From assembly GCA_024803745.1 (NCBI GenBank), contig JANJXV010000025.1, positions 16,386,341 through 16,450,340 on the forward strand: 64,000 nt of DNA, given 5' to 3'. The position numbers were made by a program, and so were the translations under genes. Origin of the DNA: Megascapheus bottae (taxonomy: Eukaryota > Chordata > Mammalia > Rodentia > Geomyidae). The notes beneath the pieces were generated by a model, which was not told the origin of the DNA, did no database searches, and saw only the letters and a list, made by a program, of their open reading frames with translations. This document shows, piece after piece, positions 1 through 11,600 of this stretch (positions within the stretch are counted from its first letter, which is position 1; each line of letters opens with the position of its first letter).

Positions 1-2336
1 CTGGTAGGTGTTTGTTTGTTTTCGTTAGTGTTTTTTTTTAAGAGATAAAGGGTAACACCTTAGGAGCTGAGCTGACTTCTGTGCCCAATGTCAGTTGATG
101 ATCAGACAAAGGCCAAGGTTTAAGATGATGAAGCAGAGTGGAGGCAGGATATTGTTGATTTATAGGGATCATTGAAGCAGGTGTGTTTAATTAGTGTGTG
201 AGGGTTTATGGGGCCCCTCCATGACTGGGGTAAGCCTGGTGCTTTCTGTTGCAAAGCTGTGGAAGAGGCCCTGGTACTGGCAACTGGTTCAGTTGGTGCC
301 ACTGCATCTGTGTGAGATGGGCTTGGCTAGCCAGGAACATATTTTCCTCTTCCAAGGTAGGAATATCACTCTACCTCTCCCTGCATGGTTGCACCATGGA
401 GTGAACCTAAGTAGGGTCAAGACTACTCAAGTGAGAGGCATTACATCTGCTGGTTGGTCTACAGCCAATGATAGGTTCACTTGGTGGCAATCATTCTTTT
501 ATGGTGAATTATTTGGCGCTGCACAGTACTTTGTCCCGTCATTCTATAATCAAGAAGCATAGGTGGGGTAGGGGGACACCCCCCATGGCATTGTCTAGGC
601 CTCACATCTTCCTTCTGTGGCAATTGAATAGGAGCCAGGAGGCCTACCCTGTGCCCCTGGTGGATGGCTTCCAGCAGACTTGGCAAGTGGAGGTGGCGTT
701 ACCTGACCCAACCCTACTGGTACAGACTGAGGATAGTGCCTCCGCTTCCCCACAGGAGCCCTAGGGGTCACCTTTTCCTCCTGGCAGTGGGTCTTAGAAC
801 TCCTGGCACCTCGAAGGAAGACCACTCCTTGTGACATGAGATGGGAGTGGGGCTGAATGAGCAATGCGGGAATTCAGATGTGGGTGACTTTTCCAGAACC
901 TACTCACTTTGACCTAGAAGGCTCAGGAAGTCTAGAAACATCTTGTGGGTTTGGGAATTTTCAGGCTTTGAGGTCATCAGAAGTGGGAGTCGGTGCATAG
1001 GTGTGTACATGCGTGGAGGAGACACACAATTGGCACCCTGGGCAGGGCTCTGCAGGATGTGCTTCTGCACATGGATAACCATGTACTGTGTCTATAGTGG
1101 GAGCTGGAGAAAAAGCACCAGCAATCCCCCTCCCCCCACCAGGCCTGAGTCACTTCTGGATACCTAATAAGAAGGAAACGACCAGTACTGAAGAAGTGGC
1201 TCAGGCAGAAGAGAGACCAGGATGGGCACCTAACCCTTTTATCTTAGCTTGATATTCTCCTTCCCTTTGATCTGCTCCCCACCTCCCCAAATCCCTAGGC
1301 CTATTCCCTACCTCTCAAGGCAGTCTTCCAGGGTTTATTCTGTGTGGAAGTCCTCCAGGCTTAACCTCCCTTGCATTGTCCACATATGCACAGTCCACCA
1401 AGGTGGGGCTGTCCACAGAGGCTCTCCAGCACTTGGAAATGTGGTTCATGGAAATGAGAAACTCCTGTTTATTTTAATATATTTAAATGTAAAAACTAAT
1501 AACTGATTCAGTCATTTGTAATACTTTTAAGTATGCTTGAGCAGCTGTTTTTTTCAACTGTAAATCTTGTGAAACCTGAGCATAGAGCAAATGTTTACAG
1601 GGAAAACATAGTATCTGAATCCAGATTGTTGCAAGAGTAATCTACACACCAGATTTTCTCAAGAGTTCCTATGGGGAAACTAAAATATCTCGTTAAAGTA
1701 CTGAGTATACTGGGGATGGGAAGGAAAAAGTGGGATAGAGCAAAGGAAGGGGTGATTTATTCCAAAAAGGAATTTACTCATTACCTGCCTTACAAAATGG
1801 TAGCCCCTCTGTACATCACCTTTATAATAACATATATATATATATATACATATCTACAGTGTGTGTGGATAGATAAGAGAGCCAGCTAGATGGATAGATA
1901 GATAGATAGATAGATAGATGAGTCATGCTACTGATTTATCCTTCTTAGTATGGCTTCTAGGAAGTCTGAAGTATGTGTCTAGCATTATACTTTATTTCTA
2001 TTGGACTGTGTGCTCTACATTGTTTTAGCTGCATTTAGAGGAGGTGAAAGCCAAGCTGAATGGGAGCCTGAGTTCCACTGTCACCCCATGCTTCTCATCA
2101 GTGACCTCCCAGCTTCTCACATTAACCCAGACAAGCCTTGAGTTCAGGAAATGGGGAGAAGGAGCATGGAGATCAGAGAAGCTCACTGCTTGCTCTAGGA
2201 AGTACCCTTCCCAATGTCCCATGACAGGGTGGGGGACAAGCCCAAGGCATGAGCATCTCAGGGGAACTTCTCTGTCTTTTCACCTCTTGTCATAGCTGCA
2301 GGGGCCCATGGCATCTGGTAGGGGAGAATTGAAGAC

Positions 2337-2580
2337 TTTTTTTGTGTGTGGGGGGGGGGTTTGGGGCGTGAACTCTGGGCCTGGATGCTGTCCCTGAGCT
2401 CTTCAGCTCAAGGCTACCACCCTACCCCTTGATCCACAGCTCCAATTCCCATTTTCTAGCGGTTATTTGGAGGTAAGAGTCTCATATGCTTTAGTGCCTG
2501 GGCTGGCTTTGAATGTCGATTCTCAGATTTCAGCCTCCTGAGTACCTAGCATTACAGGCGTGAGTGACCGTGCCCAGCTC
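2337..2580 (-). repeat. SINE, B1-like head with Geo-type tail
   Basis: Antisense copy: G-rich tail remnant, then the tail monomer (CTCAAGGCTA, CCACAGCTCCA) and the head ending in the complement of the TGTAATxCTAG B-box-like motif. Confidence 0.8.
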
Positions 2581-3046
2581 TTACTACTCCTTAGAGTTCC
2601 TCTTGAAGGGACCAGAGGAGTCTAGAGGGTTTCTATTGTTTCTCCTCCAGACCTGAGCCAGCTGAGTCACCTCCCAGAGCAAGGTACTTGTAGGCAGTTC
2701 ACCTATCTCTTAGGGCTGTTAAAGTGAAAATGGGAGGCTCCTGTAACTAACTCACAGCAATAATGATGGCGCCTATTTGTAACCCACACAGGACTGCCTC
2801 TTTTAGCAAACCAGGATGTGAAATCTGGTTTTAGACAAAAGGCTATAAAGTGATAGCATGCTTTGGAAAGGGATCCAAAATGAGGGACCAGACAACCAGG
2901 GGATTGGGGGCTGTGTATCTGCCACATGCAATACAGTACTCTCAGGAGAAAGACTTCGGGGAGGTGTCCTCATATTCATATCATTTTGGTTTCCAGCATC
3001 TCCCCTCTTTTCTATCCATCTCTTCAAAGATGACTTGTTTGGTTAT

Positions 3047-3140
3047 TGTTGTTTTAGAGACCATCTTGCTATGTAGCTCAGGCTGTACTTGAACTCAAAT
3101 CCTCTCGCCCCAACTTCCTGAGTTGTCAAGGTGACAGCCT
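3047..3140 (-). repeat. B1 fragment
   Basis: Antisense 7SL-derived block, reading GAGACC...CTATGTAGCTCAGGCTG, with no tRNA-like tail. Confidence 0.65.
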
Positions 3141-3369
3141 ATCTCCTCCCTGAGCCTTGCAGTAATTACTCTCAATTTCCTGTTAAGTAGACAGCTGTAT
3201 GGCCTGGAGCCATTTACTCCAAAGGCCTGCTCCCCAAGTTAAGTAACTATCTTTTTCCAGATTCTAAGCCCTGGACACAGTAACAAGACAATTCGTTTTT
3301 CCTGTTGCCATCACCACATGGGGGGACTTACAACCTCCCCTCCCACAAAATCAACCTGGTGAAAAACAT

Positions 3370-3375
3370 TTTATT
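3370..3375 (-). promoter_or_regulatory. poly(A) signal AATAAA of CA12
   Basis: Minus-strand AATAAA in an A/T-rich context, followed within about 20-40 nt by a GT-rich element (TTGATTTTGTGGGAGG), the usual cleavage-site layout. A plus-strand AATAAA also occurs at 3424-3429, with no gene visible to use it. Confidence 0.7.
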
Positions 3376-4092
3376 ATAATTTCTTGTATTTACAGTGTAT
3401 GTCTTTGTTACAATCATCGGTGCAATAAATACACAAGTGCTAAACAGACCATTGTCACAGTGGCCTCAATCCAAAAGGCACAGGGACTAAAGGGTGCTGC
3501 CAAGCCCCAAGATTAGTTGGGGGGAGTTTTCAGAGAGTTTCATGAGGGAGAGGAATTTAGGCCCTTAATTTGAAACAGTATTGAGAATTTACACAGCAAG
3601 TCCTAGAACATCTCGAAATGACAGCTACCGGTGTTCATTAATTATATCAGAAAATAGCAGAATCCAGAGGATCAGGAGCTCCTCTAAGAGGCAAAAGAAA
3701 GAAAGACTGTAGAAGATAGGGACCTCCCTACTCTTTTCACTTCTGGGCAAGTCTCTCCTCTCTCAAAACTGATCCAGGAATACAGAGTTTTTGGAAGGGC
3801 AGTTTCATGGTCTGGAAGAGTTGATGCTGGTTTCTGAGTGACAGTGTTGGACCAAGGCCAAGACGCTACATAAATCACATTAGTTGAAGATAAGCATTGT
3901 CCTTGATGTCACTTAATGCTACGCACCCAAGGCTGTCACCCCAGATACACAAACGAGATCTCACTAAGTCATCCATAACTCTGCCTAGTGAAACAGACTA
4001 TGAAAAGTTGTGGCAGCAGAGAAGGTTTTTTAAGTTACAGGGAAGACTAGATTTTAAAAAATAGATATTAGAAAGAAATATATACTTTAGAG

Positions 4093-4313
4093 CCAACTAC
4101 CAGTGGCTCAGGTTTGGAATCCTAGCTACTCAAGAGGCTGAGATCCAGAGGAGCTCAGTTTAAAGCCTGAAAAGTCTGCAAACCTCCAACTCCAGAATAA
4201 TCAGCAAAAAGTCAGGCTGGGGGCATGGTTCAGGGGTAGAATGCCAGCATAGAAAACATGCTGAGCAAATATGAGGCCCTGAGTTCAACCCCAGTATTAG
4301 CAAAAGAAAAAAG
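4093..4313 (+). repeat. SINE, B1-like head with Geo-type tail, inside the CA12 3' UTR
   Basis: CCAGTGGCTCAGGTTTGGAATCC head, AGGCTGAGATC middle, CCCTGAGTTCAACCCCAG tail. It lies antisense to the CA12 transcript, so it would be transcribed as its complement in the 3' UTR. Confidence 0.8.
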
Positions 4314-5504
4314 AAATTCAAGCTTCAAGAGAACATTCTACGCTGTCAAAATGAGATGAGAATCGGGAGATTCCTGTAAACTGCAAGGAACTAGCAATTA
4401 GGGCAATCTCTACAGGGGTCTCCTCTCTGCAGGAGGGAAATGAAGAACAGAGTCAGAGAAACTACTTTTGTGGCCGAGGAGAAGCAACATTCCATTATCA
4501 CTGGTCCTTTAGTACCAGGACCATGCCAGCCCCTGCTTGTGTAGACATCCTCACAGAGGAATGAAGTCCTGATTCCAGGATGGCAGTAAGTGACACCACA
4601 GAAGTGGCAGAAATGAACATTCTGGTAAAAGAGACAAAGCTCTACAATCATTTTTACATCTGCCTATTTCCCATAGGCTCAAAAGCAGATTGGGTCATCC
4701 GAGAATTCATGACTACTGTCAGAGAAAGCAGCTCATCTTCAAGGAATGGTCCAGTTCTAAAACAGGAAATATAAACAGCTACCTGTAGGCAGTTAACTGG
4801 TTTGATGAGCCACTTGTAGTTCCAGTTCCTACCCACGGGAGTTTCCCTAGTCTCTCTCTCTTCCTCATCTCCAGCCTCCCCACTTTCTCTCTGCCTCTGT
4901 TTCTTTCCCAACAAGATATAGAACTTGAGGCTATCTGCTCTAAAGTCCAATCAGTGTGTCTGACCCAAAGGACAGACTGGAGACACCCCCAACATTTTGC
5001 AAGTCATCCTGTGCTTCCATTTTTCTCCCTGACACCCTGGCCCTTCTTGTCTGGTTAGACTGAAGAGTTGAACAGAAAAGATGGAGACCCAGTGGATGAT
5101 GACTCTGCTGAGGAACGTGAGTTTTGAAAGTATCACCTAAGCAAGAGAATATACATTCTCGTTTGAAAACTTGGAAAGGGTGCAGAATTGAAGGGCAGTT
5201 GAAAGCATACCTACCGAAATCCTGGACCGTGTTTTCCAAACACAACTACCCACCAGGAGATGGCTTGGTTTGTGACCCACAGTCCAGCACTCTTAGCCAT
5301 CTCTCACCCAGCAAGCAACTTGTCCCATCTGTGGCTCACACTGGGGGTGACTGACACCAGGGCAAAGGGGCTCCCCACAAAGGTCCGGGGTGTTTACAGA
5401 TGAAGCTCCAGAAAAACACCTTGAGATATTTCAAGTGTCTGGAGAGCCAATGTGTATTGTCCAAGGCAGGGTCTCTCTTTGGGCTTCCGGGAATACCAGG
5501 GACC

Positions 5505-5574
5505 TCAGGCATGAGCCTCCATCTCCTTTTTGATGGCTGGTTTGTAAATGACTCCTTTGCTGTCGCCTTTTTTG
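5505..5574 (-). CDS. CA12: CA12 coding exon 11 (cytosolic tail and stop)
   Basis: 70 coding nt: completes S333 and gives [20 protein letters not shown] then HA and TGA (5507-5505), close to mouse [22 protein letters not shown]. The acceptor is a tandem TAGTAG. The inner site (exon from 5574) gives the same tail length as human and mouse; the outer site (from 5577) would add one serine. Confidence 0.95.
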
Positions 5575-7556
5575 CTACTAGAACACAGAACACATGGCTT
5601 GTTAGTCACAGAGGAGACAGAGCCCAGAACAGCCCAACCCAGGCCAGGAATGAGGGAGCTTTAGAAGGCAGGCTCCTCTCTCTGAGGCCTTTTCCAGTTC
5701 TCCAGTTCTTAGAAGGAAATACTATCCCTCCCCCAAAGCATTCATCAACGACTTGTTCATTTTCCAACTGTTCCTTTAATGCCTAAAAATCCTAGAGCTG
5801 CACTTTGAAGAAAGTCGCAAACTATTAACTCCCATAATTCCTAGGAGTCTTTTTTAAATTTTTCTTTTGATAGCAGGAAAAAATGTATGTTTTAGAAGAA
5901 GCCGCATGTGATAATAACACATGAACAAAATGTATTAGTAGCTAATGTGAAGGGGAAATCAAGTTCTCCATTTTTCTTAGTAAGGAGGTAAACCTTCCTG
6001 CCAAGTACTGATCACTCATACCTGTAATCCTACAACTCAGGAGGCTGAGATCTGAGAATCACAATTCACAGCTAGCCCAGGCAGAAAAGTATGTGAGACT
6101 CTTATTCCTAATTAACCACCAAAAAAGCTGGAAGTGGATCTGTGGCTCAAGGAGTAGAACATCAGCCTTTTGGGATATGGAGAACTCTAGACAAGAACCT
6201 GATTTGAGCCTCAGTACTGGCACCAAACAAACACTTGGCTGCTCCTATTAGGCACAAATCATGGTTGCAGAGTAATTAGTAATGGTTCATTAATGAAGCT
6301 GGTGTGCACTCTAAGGCCTGCGCAGTGACTTTGAATGACTCATGAATCTCTGGTGTTTGGGAAACAGCTTTCTAGAGTAGGATGGGGGCTCTTCCTTTCC
6401 TTAATCTGCCTTTCCAGGCACGCCATCATGGACCCATGAATTACCACTTCTTGACCCACTCACCTCTTCTTCCTTCTAAAAAGCCAAATGGACACTGCCA
6501 GGACAACGCAGATGCCAAGAACACCAGCAAGGGCCACGGATAGGATGACGCCTGGTGAAGAGGCAGGGGCACGTATTACTCCTCCTTCTCCCTCATCTCT
6601 TCCCACAGTGGGCAGGGGTGGGAAGAGTCATGGCCTAGCACCCTTGGTAAAAGATTAGGGTCCCATGTCACTTCTCAGATTCTAGTCTTCGGCTTAGTGG
6701 ACTGGCTGGAGTAGGGAGCCAGAGTGACTTTTCCAGCAGGGTTTCTCAAAGATGCATAGAGATCAGTGGAAGAGCTTGTTCAAAATAGAGACTTTTCTCA
6801 AGCTCAACCCTCAAAAGAGACTCAGATTCCATCTGTTTGATGTGGGACTCAGGAGTCTCCATTTTAACCAAACACCTCCAACTTGATGCTGGTGCATGAG
6901 TTCTGCAAACCACACTTTGAGAAACACTGGACTACAGAATCACTTAATTCATCTTTGCTTGATGGATTGAAGTCCTGTTGAGTTGCTCCTATCTGTGTGG
7001 CCTCTTAAATTGCACTGCACAGTCCTAAGCGGTACTTGACATCCTAGCCCACTACCCAAAGCACATGGCCAGTCCCCTGACTGCCACATTGGGCTGAGGT
7101 GTGTTTTACAGGCTATGTCCCTCTCCCATGACTTAACCCAGTCTCCAAATGATTAGACATTTCATTAGCAGATCATTTGATTGGCTATTCATCTTTGAAT
7201 TAAGAGAGTGATTTGAGGATAAGACTGATAGTAAAGAGGGAGACCAGAAGCCAGAGCGACAGTCAGAGAAGCAGAAAGGACTGGCCGGAAGGATCACAGA
7301 CCCCAATCAAACTGAGAATCACCAGCTCACCCAGAGGAGGCATGCACAGCCTGCCGGCCACATACCCACACTCAGTCCTGTGTCCAGAAGCATTCCCACT
7401 TAACAAGGGGAGGAAAGGTTGGAAATTAATCCGGAGTCAAACCACATTGGATATGACTAGACTGTTGAAAAGCTCGATCTTTTTTCATTTGATGAGTAGT
7501 CACCCTTGGCTCCTTGACGGGAGCAGAGGATGCTTCCCTAGAGACCTCCACTGCGA

Positions 7557-7612
<56 letters not shown>

Positions 7613-8646
7613 GTGCGCACACATGCGCCTCTCTCTCTACCCCCCCCCACCCGGTCCTTTGCCACTGAGATCCTGTGAGAACCAGCAGAGGGCAAGGGCT
7701 CAACTCGATGCTTGGGCCACTCCACACCTGGGGAACCAGACCTCCCTTCTCCTATCCTGTGGCCAGCATCTAGCTGGCTCCTCAGGACCCATCAGCTCTC
7801 TTCCACTGTACCTCCATCCTTCTACAGTCTTACATGCAGCCCTGGTTAGGCTTCCCCAGGTAGACTCAGGCTGCTGTGAAATGCGAACACCACCAGCATA
7901 GAGGACAAGATGGCTTATTGCTATCCTTGCTGGCCATCACAAGTGGATCATCCTCCCCCAGCCCCATCCCAAGTGGCAAGTAGAGTGACTCCCTGCTCAG
8001 ATTCCTTGCCCCAGGTCTCTTATAACCTGAACACAAGAAATAGTCTATGACTTAGGGAGGTGCTAAAGTCTAGAGTCTCCCCTGGGGAAAGCATCAGGTG
8101 TTTGTATAGTACACACTCAGTCCCTGACTAGCCAAGGGTCTCTACACAGTACAACCTGGTGTTGGGTTTTGTTTGTTTTGTGCTAGTCCTGGAGCTTAAA
8201 CTCAGGGCCTGTGCACTGTCCCTGAACTTTTTGGCTCAAGGTAAAGACTCTACCACTTGAACTACACTTCCACTTCTAGGTATCTGGTGGTTAACTGGAG
8301 GTAAGAGTTTCATAGACTAACCTGCCCAGGCTGGCTTTGAACCATGATCCTCAGATCTCAGCCTCCTGAGTAACTAGGATTACAGATATGAGCCATCAGT
8401 GCGTAGCTTTTGGGCTTGTTTTTGTTTAAAGTACTGAGACCTTGGGTCTTGGAATAATAAACAAAGGAAAAGCACTGGCCACAGTTTCTGATGAAACCAG
8501 CTCTGGTGAAATACCCTTTGGTTCTTTCTTTCTAGATGCTTGTAGTGAATCATTTCTTCCATAGTGACCTCAAATATCTGACAGTCACAGCTGAGCAGCA
8601 TCCTTCTGTGGCTGGAAGTGGCACCTTAGTTCTGTGGTCTTTTTTG

Positions 8647-8690
<44 letters not shown>

Positions 8691-11600
8691 GTGTGTGTCC
8701 GTGTGTGTCCGTGTCCCAGGGCTTGAACTCAAGGCCCTGAGCTTTTTGCTCAAGGCTAGCACTCTTACCACTTGAGCCACAGTACTACTTTCTGTTTATG
8801 TGGTGCTGAAGAATTGAACCCAGGGCTTTGTACATGCCAGGCAAGTACTCTACCACTAAGCCACATTCCCAGTTGCTGACAAAGTCTGTGGAGAGCAAGG
8901 TCACTGGGTAGGACTCTTCTCAAAGTCATGGGGTCAGCATAGTGGATTCTTTGAAGGGAAAGTCTGGCCCCTCCCATCCCCTGTGCACTGCTTTAACTGG
9001 ACTAGGTCCTGTAGAAACCTGCACAGTTTAATCCATTACTCTAGCCTAGGCTTGTACTCCTTGGATTCAATGAAATGAGCCCAAGCAGACCAGGAAAGCT
9101 CCAGAGATGGACACGAGTCATTTTCAGCTAAGACTTTGATGCAGCCCAAACAATGCAACTTGACTGAGCAAGCCAGGAGCCTAAGCTGCTAAGGGACAGG
9201 AATGCTAGTGGAATGTCATTTAATAGTCATGAGGGTGCCTGTTCATGACCCCCTGGGGGGACAGGAAGATGTGGACAGAAAGTTGCCCTGCTAACAGAGG
9301 CAGTGCCAGCCATCAAGGACTCAAGGACCTCTCTGCATAGGGGTTTGGGTCCCATGGGGGCAGAGCCAAAGCATCTGCTAAGTTAAGGGGACAGGAAAAT
9401 CCCATGAGACTTTGAGAGCAAGGCAAGAACTACCAGGGCGATTGAAGAACTACAGCCAGGAGAGAGAAGCCAAGCCTGTAATTCACAGTATTAGCCAGGG
9501 AAGACCTGGGCTGCCATAGAGAACAGGCATTCAAGATGACGTAGAGAGGGACAGAGCCAGAGAAAGTTACATTCACATCACACACAAAGAAATGGCATAC
9601 TTCTAACCAGGGATAAAGACAGCCAAATTCTCACCAAAGAACAATGGGACAGGGGAAAATGGCAGCAGGCTCAGAAACAGAGGGTGGTCTCCTGAGCTGC
9701 CTGGTGGAGAGTACTGCTGAACACACAGAGCATCGTTGGGTGAGAGTCAGGGTGAGCAGAGGCACACGACAAACATCAACACATAATGCAAAGAGATACA
9801 GAGAACTGGGTTCTCTGGTCCAGAAACATACAGACAAGACAACTCCTCAAGAAGGTGAGGAGTTTGCCTCAAGGGCCTTGCTACCTGTTCTGGCTGGCTC
9901 TGGAGTTGCTGTCTTCGCTGGTATCTGGCTGGACCAGGGATGCTGGTTAACTGGTTTTTGAGGTCTTCTGAAGCCTCAAGTATAAACACAGACAAGTCCA
10001 GCCCGAGGAACAAATACTCACCAGTACATCTTGGGGGTACCTGGAACAACAGTCTAATATTTTCTAACTCTAGTTTCAAGTCTGATTGTGGAATGTACTC
10101 CTTTTTCCTTTCAATGTCTTGCTTGAAAATAGGGACTGTTTTTGTAGGTTCCAGATTATATGGCAAAAATATATGCATTCATGGATGCATCTTTGGCAGG
10201 CTCATAAGAGAGGCCAGGAGAGTTTAGGATTACTAGGGGTTCAACTGTTTAAGTACCTGAGATCCAATTTTGCTGGTAAGAACTCTTTATTATGTGGTTA
10301 CAAACCATAGAGTCAATAAGTACAATGCTGGTGTTCTCTCTGGATAATGCTTTGGTTAGTGGGAGGAAAAAAGCCAACATGGGACCAGCTTCCAGTGGCT
10401 CACACTTATAATCCTAGCTACTCAGGAAGCTGAGACTGAGGATCCAAGTTTGAAGCCAGCAGAGGCAGGAAAGTCTAGGACACTTATTTCCATTTAGCCA
10501 GAAAAAAAAAAAGTAGAGGTGTGACTCAAGTAGTACAGTACCAGCTTTGGGTGAAAAACCTAAGGGATAGCACCTAGGCCCTGAGTTCAAGCCCCAGTAT
10601 TAGGGAGAAAAAAAAATAAAAGACACTACTAGATGACACAAGGGAACTAATTTTATGTAATTATCGTAGGTTCTGAAGACTTTGTCCCTCAAGTTGCAGC
10701 AAATGCAGGCCCGGAACAGAGAGGTACATTGTTCTGAGGGTCTGAATCCTTGGCAGTGGGATGCTTACCGTGCCAGCCCTTAGTACCATGAACTGCCTTC
10801 GGTGGCCCATGCCACCTATGCTGAGGGAATGAGGGGCCTGAGGGATGGGGACTGTAATCCCTGTCAAGCCAGAGTGACAACACCCTAGCACCACTAGGCA
10901 ACGTCCTCCCGTGCCTCGAAAACTCGACACTCATCTTTCATTTTTCAACATATGAGTTAATTTTTTAACACAATTGAGAAAAAAAAAGACAACTACAGTT
11001 TGACAAGTAGGTAGGCCCGTGGGAAAGTCATCCTAGAGAGATGACCCTGGTGAGGGAGGGTACATAAGTCAGTTACACCCATTCAGCAAGTTCTTAATGA
11101 GCACCCAGCAGTGCCAGGGATAAAGACTCCTTTTCTAAGCAGTTCATTGTGTGTGTGTGTGTGTGTGTGTGTAATTTGTGCTCACCTTTGCTTTGCCTTC
11201 CCTTTCTTCCCCTTCCCTCCCATCCTCTCTCTTTCTTCCTCTCATTTCCTCCTCCCCCTTCTTCCCTCTCTTTCCCCTTCTCCCTCCTGTTCTTTCCTCC
11301 TTTCCCTTCGTCCTCTCCCTCCTACCTTTTCTTTCCTACCTCTCCCTCCTTTTCTTCCTTCCTCCCTCTATTATACTCTTCCCTTTCTTAACTACATGGT
11401 AATTTTTCAAAAATTACCCTGGTGTGTGCTAGGACCTATGGCAGAGTTGCACTAAGGAGATTGTCGTCCTCTCCAGGGAAACAGAGGGGACTTCTGGGAG
11501 GCTGTGATTGGAGGGGGAGAGAGCCACTCTTGCCAAAGAACTAGAGGCTCTACATGAACCTGCCCTGCTGAGGGAGGCCCTGCAGTTTGTGGAGGCTGAG

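Larger units (their letters stand above)
1..3345. other. intergenic DNA beyond the CA12 3' end
   Basis: No open frame here looks protein-coding. Contents seen: (TA)n near 1832-1850, (GATA)n at 1890-1920, one SINE at 2337-2580 and a B1 fragment near 3047-3140. In human the next gene on this side is APH1B; no APH1B exon is recognisable here. Confidence 0.6.
3346..5504 (-). other. CA12: CA12 3' untranslated region (approximate)
   Basis: About 2.15 kb between the TGA and a canonical AATAAA. Mostly unique sequence, with one plus-oriented SINE at 4093-4313. The end is set by the AATAAA at 3370-3375 and the GT-rich stretch just after it; earlier or later sites are possible. Confidence 0.7.

Noticed and set aside
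3424..3429. Plus-strand AATAAA as the end of a convergent neighbour such as APH1B
   Set aside because: No plus-strand exon or long 3' UTR signal is recognisable at 1-3423, so the link is unsupported.
7426..7725. Open frames with (VC)n or (TH)n runs over CA/GT repeats, here and at other microsatellites
   Set aside because: Direct translations of dinucleotide repeats.
9747..10178. 143-residue minus-strand open frame in intron 8
   Set aside because: No recognisable domain, no promoter or splice context, and both strands are open over part of it. Treated as chance.
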